Part shown: positions 11,205 through 22,415 of the stretch, in pieces | Position numbering within the stretch: position 1 is the first letter of the stretch | Layout: every line of letters begins with the position of its first letter | Origin: Neoceratodus forsteri | Lineage: Eukaryota > Chordata > Ceratodontiformes > Ceratodontidae | Length of the DNA stretch: 64,000 nucleotides | Assembly (NCBI GenBank): GCA_016271365.2 | Contig: CM057453.1 | Span: forward strand, 502,919,001-502,983,000 | Direction: 5' to 3' | Made by a program: the position numbers and the translations under genes | Notes under the pieces: model-generated | The model's input: only the letters and a program-made list of their open reading frames with translations | What the model was told of the DNA's origin: nothing | Database searches by the model: none

Positions 11205-12236
11205 TAGGCTGTGGGTCTCTTCGAGGATGTACTCACGGTAGAGGAAACATCCAGGAAGGAGTCAACCAGGAAGTGTTATCCCTTCAAGTAGAAAAGGTTT
11301 TCCATTTGATGTCAGTGCAAGGGCCTGGACCCTCTGTCCTGCCCAGTGGCTAACATTCTAGACTACCTTTGGTCAGTCTGCAAAGGGGGTCTTCGGTCAT
11401 TGACCCTTGGGGTGTACCTGGCAGCTATCTCTGCCTACCGGGCATGGGCTGGTCAGCCGACGTTGGCACAGGAGACAGTGGTCGGGCGCTTTTTCAAAGG
11501 CTTGGATCACATATCCCCTCCGGTGTGTGAACCTCTACCTTCATGGGATCTACTGCTGGTCTTGGCACAGCTCATGGGCAAGCCATTTAAACCAGTGCAC
11601 AAGTGTGAGTTGTCACACTTGTCATGGAAGACGGCCTTCCTGGTGGCTATCACGACTGCCAGAAGAACAGGGGAGCTCCAAGAGCTCTCGGTGGACTCTT
11701 CTTATCTGGTCTTCCACAGGGACAAGGTTGTCCTGTGCCCCCAACCAAAATTCCTTCCGAAGGTGGTGTCAGAGTTGCACCTTAACTAGGTGTTGATTCT
11801 GCCAGTGTACTACCCCAATTACACTTCGGAGGCCGAGTACAGGCTCCATACTTTGGGTCTGAGACAAGCTCTCTCCTATTATAAGGAGAGGATGGCGGAA
11901 ATTCAGGGAGAGGTTCACCAGCTACTTGTCATCTACGCTGAAGCTGCTTCTGGCAGACCTACAGCAAAGCGGACGATCGCAAGATGGATTACATCTTGCA
12001 TAAGTCTATGCTAAGAGTTGGCGGGCAAGGAGCCTCCCAGAGAGATAAGAGCTCATTCCACCCGTCATACCGCTGCATCGGTGGCTGCTTCCAGGGGCAT
12101 CACCATACAGGAAATCTGTTGGGCTGCTACCTGGAAGTCAGCAAAGACCTTCATCACCCATTACCACATCGACCTTGAGTCATGCCGGGATGCTGGTTTT
12201 GGGGCCTCAGTTCTCCAGTCTCTGTTCCCCAAGTAA
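11205..12236 (+). pseudogene. DIRS B tyrosine recombinase remnant
   Basis: Three frames together give most of the domain: YLAAISAYRAWAGQP and WKTAFLVAITTARRTGELQ (11346-11789), VFHRDKVVLCPQPKFLPKVV, then RLHTLGLRQALSYYKERM and AKRTIARWITSCISLC (11790-12014), then IRAHSTRHTAASVAASRG and ICWAATWKSAKTFITHYHID (12018-12236). The catalytic R (TARRTGE), H-x-x-R (HSTRH) and the Y in THYHID are all visible. The stop at 11787-11789 and a frameshift near 12010 are the main lesions. Confidence 0.85.
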
Positions 12237-12312
12237 GTATTGAGGGGGTGTGCATGTTGCCTTCCTCCACCCGGAGAACTGCTAGGAGTCTGCCAAGAAG
12301 TGTGGGTGAGTA

Positions 12313-12615
12313 ACATATCCACGTCCCTAGAAAAACAAGTAACTCACTTGTAACAGTAGTTCTAGGAGTGGTATATGTTGTTCATCCACACGGACCCACC
12401 CGACCTCCCCAGCTTCGATGCACACACCTGGCTTCCAGCGGGCTAAGATCTGGCGTCATGGGGCGGAGCCGAGGGTTATGCCACCTGGGTGAGTGAGAGG
12501 AGCCAGCTTAAAGACCTTCTGGCAGATTTAAAGGGAAAAGGGACAGTGCCAAGAAGTGTCGATGAACAATATATACCACTGCTAGAACTACTGTTACAAG
12601 TGAGTAACCTGTTTT
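12313..12615 (+). repeat. DIRS B internal complementary region and right ITR
   Basis: 12313-12393 contains ATATCCACGTCCCTAGAAA (reverse complement of the left end) joined to ACAAGTAACTCACTTGTAAC (reverse complement of the right end). 12420-12600 is the inverted copy of 7040-7170, for example GGCTTCTCCCACCCACCCAG at 7090 against CTGGGTGAGTGAGAGGAGCC at 12485. This region is thought to template circular DNA formation in DIRS replication. Confidence 0.85.
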
Positions 12616-12741
12616 TCTATGTGGTACTCCAAAACCCACATGAACCTCTTTCAATACCCACCTTACAAGGTCCACTTGTGTGCTATACCTGCATACCATG
12701 AGCCCATAGGTACCCTCTACCTCACTGAACTGCCACATTTT

Positions 12742-13237
12742 TTTTTTATATATTATTATTTCTCCTCCAGAGCCCCGGCTGCGACTCCCGCCATCCGTTG
12801 TTCCCCCGGCGCCATCCCTGAACATCAGACCCCCTTCCCTATGTACCCCGCGACTTACCCTTCGCGGCAGGGTGGTGGGGAGCGACTCGACCACTAGCGG
12901 ATCCATGACAGGAGGTGCCCTTCAGGAACGGCGCTGTGGAACAACTTCATACAGCCGGGCTCTCTTTTTCCACTGTTTTCCTCCTGGCGGGTCATGGCGT
13001 GCAATGGCGCTAGCGACTAGTGCGGCGACGCGTCCCTGCATGCTTCAATCAAGCTGGCCTGCCATGTCCCACCCCCATAGCTTGCAGCTACGCGTGTTGT
13101 CAACCCCCAGCCTCCGCTAGGGACAGGCAAGCACCGGCCACCGAATCCCCTCCCCAGAGATGGAGAGCAGTCCCTTGGACGCTCAATCCATCTCCTCCCC
13201 GCCGACCCACGGCAACCCATGCCCGTTCCCGAACACG
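12742..13237 (-). mobile_element. Long tRNA-SINE, copy 2
   Basis: A 15-bp target duplication GAACTGCCACATTTT / GAACTGACACATTTT (12727-12741 and 13238-13252, one mismatch) brackets a GC-rich insert. Its plus-strand left end is a T-run, meaning a poly-A tail on the minus strand. Its right end holds GCCCGTTCCCGAACACGG, a reverse-complement B-box region. The 5' head is truncated just before the A-box. It interrupts the DIRS A recombinase. Confidence 0.85.
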
Positions 13238-13472
13238 GAACTGACACATTTTAAGAAGTTTCTTAACAGCATTTTACACACAAGAACCCCCATCTAGAAG
13301 CTGGGATATCTACCTTGTGTTGGTCATGCTCACCCGCAAGTCCTTTGAGCCTCTTGCAGCATGTTAGTTTAAATTTTTAACTTGGAAAGCAGCTTTTCTA
13401 GTGGCCATCACTTTGAATTGTAGAGTCTCTGAAATTCATGCCTTGGTTACAGATCCCCCATACACTTTTCTC

Positions 13473-13932
13473 AAAAAAAAAAAAAAAAACCGTAGTTCCT
13501 CGCATGCACCCTACATTTCCTCTGACAGTCGTTCTCGCACCCATCAAACACTACCCTCTCTCACTCCCACCCTCCTGTTCCACAACTGCCCACCACCTAC
13601 TACCTCCCCTTGACAAAGCCTCAGCTTGGCTGCTAAAACTGCATTTCTGCAGAATGGGAGTGCCCCATCTGACCTGTAACATGATTGTTAAACACTGTAC
13701 CGCACTTAATTAGTGCTGCATTACTATGTTTCTCCACAAGTGTGGTCCTGTTTCTCCTCACTTTTACCCTGCTTGTTGTAACTACACACTACTACTACTT
13801 GTTAGTTGATGTTCTTTCTGTTCTGCAATGTTTGATCACCTGCAAATGTCTTGTATTCCTTGTTGACTTGGAGCCTTTGTAAACGAGCCCCTGGCTCAAA
13901 GGTATTATTCCGAGTTTGAAATAAATTAATTT
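13473..13932 (+). mobile_element. LINE 3' tail inside DIRS A
   Basis: It interrupts the recombinase frame between ...THPYTFL-type sequence and LPKVVLEFHL. It begins with a 17-bp A-run and ends GTAAACGAGCCCCTGGCTC, TTATTCCGAGTTTGAAATAA. A closely similar end lies at 41205-41271 (GTGAATGAGCTTGCTC, TTATTCCTGTAATAAACTTG), so both are 3' ends of one LINE family. The A-run at the left edge is unexplained and could mark a second small insertion. No coding part is present. Confidence 0.55.
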
Positions 13933-14461
13933 TTACCTAAAGTGGTGTTGGAGTTCCATCTGAATCAGTCTCTAGTGCAGCCTTCCTACTTTGCCAATTT
14001 CCAGAATGAAAGAGAATACATTCTCCATTCTCTGGATGTTAGGAGAGTCCTGAAGTTTTACCTGGACAGAACTAAGGACTTCAAACAGTCCAAACAGCTC
14101 TTTGTCTCCTCCGATCCTAGTCAGAATGGTTGCCTTGTTAGTCAAGTGTATTTCTGCCTGGATTGTGAGCTGTCTATGCCATAATGCAGATCAAGCTGGA
14201 AGGACAGGTACATGCCCACTCCACCAGAGCAGTTGCCACATCCCTGGCAGAGATTCGCTTTGTGCCAGTCTGTGATATTTGCAGAGCTGCAATCTGGAGC
14301 ACAGTGAGCACTTTTGTTAAACACTGTACCTTAGATGTCCATGCCCAGCAACATGCCTTCTTTGGCAGGACTATCCTGAGTGGACTTCTGCCCTGAGTGA
14401 GCCTCGGATCCTACCACCCTAATCCAGGGGACTTTGTCTGAGCTTCATATTCTGACCCATT

Positions 14462-14955
14462 GGCGAAGATTGATTCCTGGAAATAATAAAATTACATACG
14501 CACTGTAATTCTTGATCTTCTAGGAATATCTTCACAATTGATTTACACACCTGCCCGCCATCCACAGGGCTCATTCAAGTCTGTTTGTTGAACTTTACCC
14601 CTTGTTCTTGGATTGGGCTGTGAAGACACTGTGTTACTGGTTTACTGACCCTTCTTAAATGGGTCATCAAGGCTAGCTTATGTCCTTAGGTTAAGGGTAT
14701 AAGTACTATTTAGATTATACTGCTCCTCGTCGGTAAAAAAAGGTATTGAGGCAGTTGAGGGCTGAGGTAAACCATGCAGCGTGAGCCAGTCTTGCTGTGC
14801 CATGCGTGCACACAGCTTGTTTTGGCACCAGCCTTTCTGAAAAGTTTTGGCTCCAGCGGGGGGTCTTGGTGCCTCCAACTCAGAACCATTTGAGTGAATC
14901 CGTGGTGAAGATTTTCCTAGAAGATCTAGAATTATGGTGAGTACAGTTTTCATTT
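14462..14955 (+). repeat. DIRS A internal complementary region and right ITR
   Basis: GGCGAAGATTGATTCCTGGA at 14462 is the reverse complement of the left end of A. It is followed by a stretch complementary to the right terminus (CTTGATCTTCTAGG). The right ITR at 14860-14945 reads GTGCCTCCAACTCAGAACC then GAAGATTTTCCTAGAAGATC. The end is placed at about 14955, by analogy with the ...GGTGAGTA... right termini of the other DIRS families. Confidence 0.75.
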
Positions 14956-15150
14956 CTCCAACAGGAAGGCACCTGATGTGATGAAGAGATCTGTGGGATC
15001 AAAGTATATATGCTATTATGGCTAACATCTTATGTTGGTCTAATAATACATACAGTATTGCAATATCTAACAAGTTTATTTTCCCCGAGGAGTAGCATGG
15101 CTACAGACTTTTTTTTTCAGTATTCCAACACGAAATAATTTCTTTTGCAG

Positions 15151-15289
15151 TTTGCTATAGTCTTCAAAACGCCAAAATATAGAGATGTCAACATTACCAA
15201 ACCAGTCTCAGTGTTTGTCCAGCTTCGGCGAAAATCTGATCATGAAACCAGTGAACCAAAACCCTTTGTTTACTATCCTGAAATCAAAG
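15151..15289 (+). CDS. NFKB1: NFKB1 exon, Rel-homology dimerisation domain (part 2)
   Basis: 139-nt exon between acceptor TCTTTTGCAG and donor GTATTT. It starts in phase directly after the Q of the previous exon ([46 protein letters not shown]) and ends with one base of the next codon. This is the IPT/TIG dimerisation domain of p50. SEPKPFxYYPEIK distinguishes NFKB1 from NFKB2. The sequence is intact with no stops, as expected for a functional host gene. Confidence 0.96.
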
Positions 15290-17984
15290 GTATTTGAACA
15301 CACCTTTACCTACATCAGTTTGAAGAAATTACAATAGTTTTATAAACCAGTAAGCTGTTCAGTGTAATGTTACAATGGTAATTTACTTGAAGAAAGAATT
15401 TCTTCTCTGTTTCCCCAGTGCCTTCCCTGAGAGTCTAGCAGTCTCTGGCTCTGCTGACTGTGGGCCCCCAAGCTCACCTCATAGAAAACACCAGATTCTG
15501 TCTCACTTTTTGTTTTGGGTCAACTGCACCCGCTCCATAACTGTCTAAAAAAGCTGGTCACAGTACAGTACTGTGGGTCGGATGGAAATGAAAAGAGAGG
15601 ACCAGATTTCCTAAACATGTTTTTGTCCCATTTGTCCCCATTCCTTCTAATGCCAGATGCTATGGAAAAAAGATTCCTGTATCTAACAGACACATGCTTG
15701 ATTTAATGTAATTTGATCTAAAGTGCATGTTTTTCAGTAACTTGCAAAATTTCAACTGCTTTGTTACTGACAGCAGCTGGAAATTCTGGTGGAGCATCTA
15801 AATCCATTGAGTGCCTCTCACTTTTGAAAGTTGGGCTGGTTTGTCTGACATCCCCTGAACCAGAATTCATGTATGTTGCCCTCTCCCACCACAGTCCATT
15901 CAGACCTCTTTTCCCCAGCACCCAGAGTATGTACCTGATCCCAGGGCACTTGGAACACAGTGTAACAAGCTACTGGCCACTCCAGTAGCCCAGATGTTTT
16001 TTCGGTCATTCTTAGTGGACTTCTTTACCATACAGAAATGCAGCCCAAACTCCACAGAGTAGTAACTCTGCAGTATGCTAGCATGCCATTGCTATAAGGC
16101 TTTGTAGCAGTTTGTGACCACACATGGCTCCCTGAAACCTCTTTTGAAGGCATGAAAGTTGTACTTATCCCCCACTGAGAGTGTGAGTAGCTGTAACAGA
16201 TTCCAGCCTGGTGGCGCTGGGGTAGTGTGTAGTGCTACCATGCAGGAGGCCTGAGTTTGTATCGCAAATCTGACTCCTGTCTCTGAGCTGCTGGAATCTG
16301 TGGTGCTGGGAAGATAACATGCTCCAGCTCTTCTAAGGGGGTGCAGATCACACCCTCCACATGAGTGCTGCCTCTGACCATTCATGTGAGTGGCACTGCT
16401 ATCATGGATAGCCATTCCTTCCCTCCTTAATATGAGGTCTGGCAAGGCAAGGATGGTGTGAGACAAAGGAGGAGGGGAAGGCTCACAGAAGTAAGAATTG
16501 ATGGTCTGGTGAGGCCCATATGACTTTCCCGTGTTAATTTGTCCTACTGATGGTCCTGGAAGTCCTTGCCCCCACATTTGATCTGGACAGAGCATAATGG
16601 CCCACTGTGGGGGGTAAAGTTGCAGTGTTGATGGAGGTGGTACAGTACTCGCTGGAGGAGCCAGGAACCAACCGGCAGTGTCAGTGTGGGAGCTGGGAGT
16701 GTCTTGTAGATAAGCCAGGCCTTAACGAGCTAAAAAGAATATGGACAGAAAGAATCTGTAATACAGTTGATTGCTTAGTTGGGAACATCTATGTAAATTT
16801 AAACTCCAAGATATACCATATAGTCTCGCATGAAAGTCAATCCTTTTGTGCTAATAACAGGTTTGTAAGAATGCAGTCTTATGTACAAGGTTGATATATC
16901 TGAGGGTTTACTTATCATGTCCAAACTGTAACAAGACTTCAACATCCATAACAGATTTTGTGTAGACTGTTGTTTGGCCCCCAGTCGATCATGTTTTTGT
17001 TTGTTTGTTTTTTAAATATTTCATGCCTGTTGGCCTTCTGATCAGCAATCCAAAGCTTTATTGAGGTCAGTATCAGGCCATGTGCAGCCTAATTTTTATC
17101 CCCCTATAAATCTCTCCGTACACACACACACACACACTTTTCACACCAGACACGTTGATAGAAAATGATAGGGGAGTACATACATTAAGAGCATTTTCTA
17201 AAAAGAAAATGAAATGACTACATGGAGACATAGGAGAAGACAGGAAAGGCAGATAAATGTGCAAGGAGAGTGCTAAATGAAGAGGCACAAGAAACTTTAA
17301 GAAAATGTAAAGAAGAAAAATAGCAAAAGAAAAAATGTAAAAGAATCAGACAGCAATACCAAGAACATGTAAGAAAAGAAGGGGAAAAAGAAGACAAAGG
17401 GTAAACGTTTACAAAAGGAATTTACTAATTTTCTGATATATGCATGGTTAAAGGAAGGCTTATTAATCTGTGAAGTCTTGCTATAACCATAATATAAAAG
17501 GTACCGTTTGGTAACAGATTAGCCGTTTCTGTGCCCTAGCCACTGTATTTCTGTAACTGGGTTTTTTCCTCTGGAGGAGATTAAAATGTTTGGTCTGAAG
17601 TGCAGCTGCACTCTCTCCGTTCATGTTGGACTTGCCATTGCCTTAGTAGTGAGAGGAACATAATTGTCTGCCACTCAGTGTGAAATAATAGAGACCCAAA
17701 TTTCATTCAAGGTGTGGGAACACAAAGCCATCCTGTTGTCCAGATGGGCAGCTATGCTACTGAGTGCTTTCACTGAGGTGCAGATATACAGAATAGCTAG
17801 GATGGCACCTTCCTTGCAACTCAGGTCAGTGACAAGATAGCCATCAAAGGCCTTTCTGAAGTGTTAACTGGTGGGGAATGCTTGTCTGGGAAGATGGGAG
17901 GATTTGCAGTAGAGGTGTGCAACACAAATGTTTATATTTTTTTGGCCCAAATAGAGACAAATAGTGCACCATTTGTACATACTG
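15290..17984. other. Intron 2 sequence, no firm feature
   Basis: AT-leaning intronic DNA. It contains a short (CA)n run at about 17119-17138 and purine-rich stretches around 17200-17400. A weak tRNA-like stretch at about 16185-16255 (GGCGCTGGGGTAGTGTG ... GAGTTTGTATCGC) could be an old SINE head but is not convincing. No coding feature is supported. Confidence 0.5.
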
Positions 17985-18765
17985 TATATCACAGGTAAAG
18001 GTGATCAGTAATTGTTCTGACAGTCTGGCTGTCACTGTAACATACCTAGAAGCATGCTTCTGCACTCCAAATTCCAGCCCAGTGTACGGGGAAAACAGTT
18101 GTATTTTTTAATATCCTTCGGACAACATACCTAATTTTTTATCTTCTCTAATAATCCACACGTGTTCTTGAATAATCCAAGGGTTACTCAAATGAATGGA
18201 TTCTTCGTGGTAATCACAACAGACTAGAGTAAGGACCTGAAACGTAGATTTAGAAGAGTGCAAGACAAATCCCAAATTACTATACAGGGTAACTTACTTA
18301 GTAGTACAAGAAAAAAGTGCATGTGCAGAATGTGAATGAGATAGCTGTGGCTGGGTATTATGCTAGCGATTTAATTGTTTGTGTGGGTTATTAATGTTTA
18401 AATAATGCTTCGAGCAATGTTAGATCCAAAATTTGCTGCAGTATTTTAAATATTGTTACCCCTGTGGAAACAGGTAACATTCTGATGTAATACTGTACCT
18501 GGCATTGCTGTCACATTCACAGCAATACCAGGACTTGCATCACTGTTTCCACTCAATTACTTATAAAGCTTTCCTGTCACTCTCTTGACTGCCATAGGGT
18601 ACCATGCTTACTTCTTGTTTGCCAAATTTGCATGACATTAAAAAAGTAGGATAATTATGGCAGTAGCACATTTGGAGTGCAGTTGTATGCTTCTAAGGTA
18701 TGTTACATCTGCAGCCGATTTCTCAGAACCATTGCTGGTCACCGGTAAGGACCAAATAAGGTATT
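17985..18765. repeat. Inverted repeat pair with an inner hairpin
   Basis: TGTAACATACCTAGAAGCAT with TGCACTCCAAATTCC near 18036-18075 is matched in reverse complement at about 18683-18720 (TTTGGAGTGCAG ... ATGCTTCTAAGGTATGTTAC). The arms are about 80-90 bp. Inside, CCTGGCATTGCTGT ... ACAGCAATACCAGG (18500-18532) forms a separate hairpin, not centred between the outer arms, so two elements may be nested. It is probably a decayed palindromic DNA element; no target duplication was found. Confidence 0.55.
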
Positions 18766-19458
18766 ACTGGAGCATGGCTGAGGCTGGTGCGTCACCCATA
18801 CTGTATAACTACTGCTCATAACAGGAGTGCATAGTTTATTGATAACTAAACAAGTCTGAAATGTACAAAGAAATGTCTTTAGTAAGCACTAATGTGCCAA
18901 TACATGAAAATATTTACGACACAACAAACACCAAAAAGTAGTCCTGTGCAGAACTCCAGTATACAGCTAACACAAACACTGTGAGACAGCTGTTTTAAGC
19001 CATTATTTCATATATAGAGTGTGAAGCTCTGAATGTGAATAGTCCATTCTCTCTAGAAGAGCACATGTGCGTTGCTGTGGAGGGAGTCTACAGAGCTTAT
19101 ACCAGGCCAGCAAGAAGGTAGAAACAGTCATTCATGGCACTTTATAAAATAAAGCTGTGTTTTTTTTAGTCCTTTTGAGGAAAGCAGATTCTGTGATGGC
19201 CATGTAGCCTGTCGGCTCCAGTCCTAGTTTGTGAGGGATTTCTGCATGTGTGTTATAAAAATCCTGCAACCCGATTAGTCAGTTTGGGTCTTTACCTGTG
19301 AGTAAATCCACAACACACAGCAAAAGTCCACCTCATTACTCGCATTAAAATCTTAACGGCTATTTCTCAGATCACATTTAGAAACTTTAAAATGACAGCC
19401 ATTGTTTCTCTCAAATTAATAACTTTCTGCTACACCTTAAAAAAACCTAAATCTCCCT
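18766..19458. other. Intron 2 sequence, nothing recognised
   Basis: AT-rich DNA without open frames, repeats or motifs that I can assign. Confidence 0.5.
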
Positions 19459-20105
19459 TAAAGATCATTGGCAACCATTTTATATATTGTTTAAAAAAAA
19501 CTGAAAATGTCTGAATTTAAGTCCTGTGTTATGAGTAGTGTTTTCTGAAAATTTCATGCAGTTTGGTTTTGTGGTTTTCTTTAAATCAGCACTTAATAAC
19601 CTGTTCTGCCCCAACTGAAAATAGTCGGGCTGTTTCTGTCCCTCTGAGCCTGGGATAGTGATGACATCATATTTGACTAGGCTACAGCTTCAGCAATGTT
19701 AAGTACCTGCTTGACTGACCCGCTGTTAACTTCCCAATTAGAACAATCTGCGAGGTAACTGGTTGCTGTCCAGGGTTTTTACAAACTCCATCTCTGGTGT
19801 TTGTTCAGATGAATTAGCTGAAGATCCACATTTTGTTCTTCTGAAAAGCCAGCCATTTGAGTTTCACTACTGAACTGAAGTGGTATTCATTTGAGATATC
19901 AGCTTATCTGTATCACAGATGCAGTCAGTTCTTTCTCAGTAAAACTCTGTTTGTTTTTTTAGCTATATAACACTGGGTTGTTTATTTAAGGAACATAAAA
20001 TAAATCTAAAGTTTGTTAATTCATACAAGTAGTTTGATACAGCCTCAGTAAATAGGTACTTGTAAGAACAATGTTTCTTCCTCTCAGATTGACAGACAGG
20101 TGCCT
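19459..20105 (+). repeat. Left arm of a ~3 kb palindrome
   Basis: About 650 bp. It matches the reverse complement of 21772-22415 along its length, with small indels. Shared blocks include GATGACATCATA, TAAGTACCTGCTTGACTGA, TTAACTTCCCAATTAGAACA, GGTGTTTGTTCAGATGAATT, CCACATTTTGTTCTTCT, ACACTGGGTTGTTTATTTAA and TTCATACAAGTAGTTTG. I judge identity by eye at roughly three quarters or better. Confidence 0.85.
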
Positions 20106-20239
20106 TCCACACACTGCTATTTCAGGCACATGTACAACATGAACTCACAAATTTCAGTTCTTTGATGGCTTCTGTGTGAAAATACATCATGTATAACTAG
20201 AAACAGTGTATAGCATCCTGATGACCCTTGTCTCCTGCA

Positions 20240-21745
20240 CCATAGTTGAGGCAGCTGCACTCTGATGCCCTGTCCTCTGCCCCCTCAAGCTCTCTGTCTC
20301 TTGCCCCACATTTAAGGCCACTGCACCCTGCTGCTCACTGTCTTCTTCCACATAGTTGGAGTTGCTGCACCCAGTTGCCCACCATCAGCCTGAACAGTCA
20401 GGGCTGCTGCACCATGCTTCCCCATGCCAGAACAGTTGAGGTTGTTGCAACCAGCTATCACTGTTCCCCAAACCCACAGTTTGGGACAATGCACCCTTTT
20501 GCGCCTTGTTCCAGTCTTCACAGTCAGGACTGCTGAGCTCTGCTACACCCTAGGGTTCATTGTATCACGCTTGTACAGTTGGGGCTGCTGCACTGTGCTG
20601 CCCCATGCCACCAGAGGTGGGGCTTTTGCATCACCCTGCTATCCACATCCAGTGTACCAGATGAGCAGGGCTGCTGCACCATGAGCACCCCATCCCACAG
20701 TCAGGGCTGCTGTACCCTGATGCCCCCCTGTGCCCTGTCCCACAGTCAAGGCTTCTGCACCTGCTGTCTACAGTCCTCTATTACCATAGCCAGGGCTGTT
20801 GTACCCTGCTCTTGACTACTCGGGGAGGGCTGCTGTGGCCTAGAGCCCCTTGCTTCTACAGTTAGGGCTAGTGCACCATGTTGCCACTTGCCACAAGAGT
20901 TAGGGCATTTGCTGCCCCCTGTCCTCTGCCCCCATAGTTGTGTCAGTTACACCCAGGTGTGGCTGCTGCATCCTGTCCCACAGTTTGGGCTGCTGTACCC
21001 TAACACCTCCCTTGTCTCCTGCCCCATCAGTTGGGACTATTGTACCCTAGTGCCCTCTGTCCTTCACCCCATAACGCAAGGTGAAAGCATTTTTCTGTAT
21101 TTTTTTCATTTTGGCAGTGCAGCAAACAAATCTGACTTTGGTGGCAGGTGGCAGCATGGTGCAGCAACCCTACCTGTGGAGTCATGGGACTGGGGAAGAA
21201 TTGGGCTGAAGGGTGCAAGAGGGGGGTGCAAGAGGGTACTGCAACTCTGACTGTGTAGACAGGAATAGGGTACAGCAACTCTGGCTAAGGTGGTAGGAGA
21301 CAGACTACTATATGGTGAAAAAGCCTTGATTGTGGGGCAGAACATGGGGAGGGCAGCAGGGCACAGCAGTCCTGACTGTGGGATGAGATGTGCGTGATGC
21401 AGCAGGGGGCATGGGATTCTAGGGTATAGAAGTGCACAGCAGCCCCGACTGTGGTGACAGAAACAGGGGGAACAGGATGCAGTGGCTCTGGTTGAGGGGG
21501 TGGGGGTCAAAGGGCCACAGCAGGGTGCAGTAACCTCAACTGTTCAGGCAGGGGGGCAGCAGGGTGCTGAGGCCCTGATTGTTCAGGCAGGACATGGGGC
21601 AACAGGGTGCAGCAGCCCTGGCTGTATGGGGCAAGAGTGTGGGCAGTAGGGTGCAGCATCCTCTGATTTGGGGCAGAAGACAGGGGGCATGTGGGGCAGG
21701 TGACAGGGGGGAGCAGAGTGCTGCTGCCTCAACTGTAAGTAGGAG
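20240..21745. repeat. Degenerate GC-rich minisatellite that switches strand
   Basis: From 20240 to about 21075 a diverged unit of roughly 35-60 bp recurs as AGTCAGGGCTGCTGCACC, CTGCTGCCCC and TGTCCTCTGCCCC. From about 21150 to 21745 the same unit recurs as its reverse complement (GGGTGCAGCAGCCCTGACTG, GGGGCAGCAGGGTGCAG). The switch falls at about 21080-21150, close to the centre of symmetry of the flanking arms. Predicted short frames here are by-products of the repeat. Confidence 0.85.
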
Positions 21746-21771
21746 ATATGCCTGAAATAGCAGAGTGTGGC

Positions 21772-22415
21772 AGGCACCTGTCTGTAAATCTGAGAGGAAA
21801 ATAATGTTCTTACACGAACCTATTTATTGAGACTACATTAAAAAGACAAACTACTTGTATGAACTAACAAACTTTAGACTTATTTTATATCCATTAAATA
21901 AACAACCCAGTGTTACAGCTAGAACAAAACACAAGAGTTTTGATGAGAAAGAACTGACAGCAGCTGCAATACGCATAAGCTGATTTCTCAAATGCATACC
22001 ACTTTAATTCAGCACTGAAACTCAAATGATCAGCTCTTTAGAAGAACAAAATGTGGATTTTCAGTGAATTCATCTGAACAAACACCAGAGACTGAGTTTG
22101 TAAAAACTCTGGACAGCAAACAACTCACAGATTGTTCTAATCGGGAAGTTAACGGCACATCAGTCAAGCAGGTACTTACACTGCTGAAGCTGTAGCCGAG
22201 TCCAGTATGATGTCATCACTCTCCCAGGCTCAGTCAGATGGACAGACACAGCCTATTTCCAGTTAGGGCAGAACAAGTTAACAAATGCTGTTTTAAAGCA
22301 AAGCACAAAACCAAATAGCATGTAATTTTCAGGAAACACTACTTATCAAACTGGGACCTGCATTCAGGCCTTTTTTTTAACAATGTACACAATGGCTGCC
22401 ACTGATCTTTAAATT
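21772..22415 (-). repeat. Right arm of the ~3 kb palindrome
   Basis: Reverse-complement partner of 19459-20105, from GGCACCTGTCTGTAAATCTG to GGCTGCCACTGATCTTTAAA. Outer boundaries are judged by where similarity fades. The whole structure could be a long-TIR non-autonomous DNA transposon or an inverted duplication; no transposase frame or target duplication is seen. Confidence 0.85.

Larger units (their letters stand above)
7032..12615 (+). mobile_element. DIRS element B (complete, nested in A)
   Basis: GC-rich DIRS copy of a family distinct from A/F and E. The left end TTTCTAGGGATGTGAATATG and right end ...GAACTACTGTTACAAGTGAG are diagnosed by the internal complementary region (12313-12393), which carries GTCCCTAGAAAAACAAGTAA, the reverse complement of both termini joined. 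It is inserted in the recombinase frame of A between AAGTGGAAAAGATT and TCTATGTGGTACTCC; joining the flanks restores the sequence seen in DIRS E, so no target duplication was made. Gag, RT/RH and YR remnants are all present. Confidence 0.9.
6925..14396 (+). pseudogene. DIRS A tyrosine recombinase, split into four pieces
   Basis: Piece 1 (to about 7032) ends CKPSTRKTYTAKWKRF. Piece 2 (12616-12740) is separated by DIRS B and contains KVHLCAIPAYHEPIG. Piece 3 (13253-13472), after a SINE, contains FLTWKAAFLVAITLNCRVSE. Piece 4 (13933-14396), after a LINE tail, runs from LPKVVLEFHLNQSL through HSLDVRRVLKFYLDRTK to HAHSTRAVATSLAE and AAIWSTVSTFVKHCTLDVHA. The H-x-x-R motif survives, but the catalytic Tyr position reads Cys (KHC in place of KHY). 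The order matches the recombinase of DIRS E end to end. Confidence 0.85.
2347..14955 (+). mobile_element. DIRS element A (host of a nested stack)
   Basis: DIRS-type tyrosine-recombinase retrotransposon, about 6 kb once inserts are removed. The left end (CTTCCAGGAATCAATCTTTA..., with CTGAGCTGGAGGTGCTAGGA nearby) is matched in inverse orientation near 14870-14940 (GTGCCTCCAACTCAGAACC ... TTTTCCTAGAAGATC). An internal complementary region at about 14462-14545 contains the reverse complements of both termini, the hallmark of DIRS. Gag-like, reverse transcriptase, RNase H and tyrosine recombinase remnants follow in order. It is broken by a SINE (2739-3050), a LINE fragment (4213-4452), complete DIRS B, a second SINE and a LINE tail, so it is the oldest layer. 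Confidence 0.85.

Noticed and set aside
16180..16330. Possible tRNA-like SINE head
   Set aside because: Box matches are too weak and no recognisable body, tail or duplication follows.
18500..18532. A microRNA-type hairpin
   Set aside because: The stem is short and lies inside a larger decayed inverted repeat; a mobile-element palindrome is the simpler explanation.
20246..21510. Several 70-130-codon frames rich in Cys, His, Pro and Ser
   Set aside because: By-products of the degenerate minisatellite; they appear on both strands at the same places.
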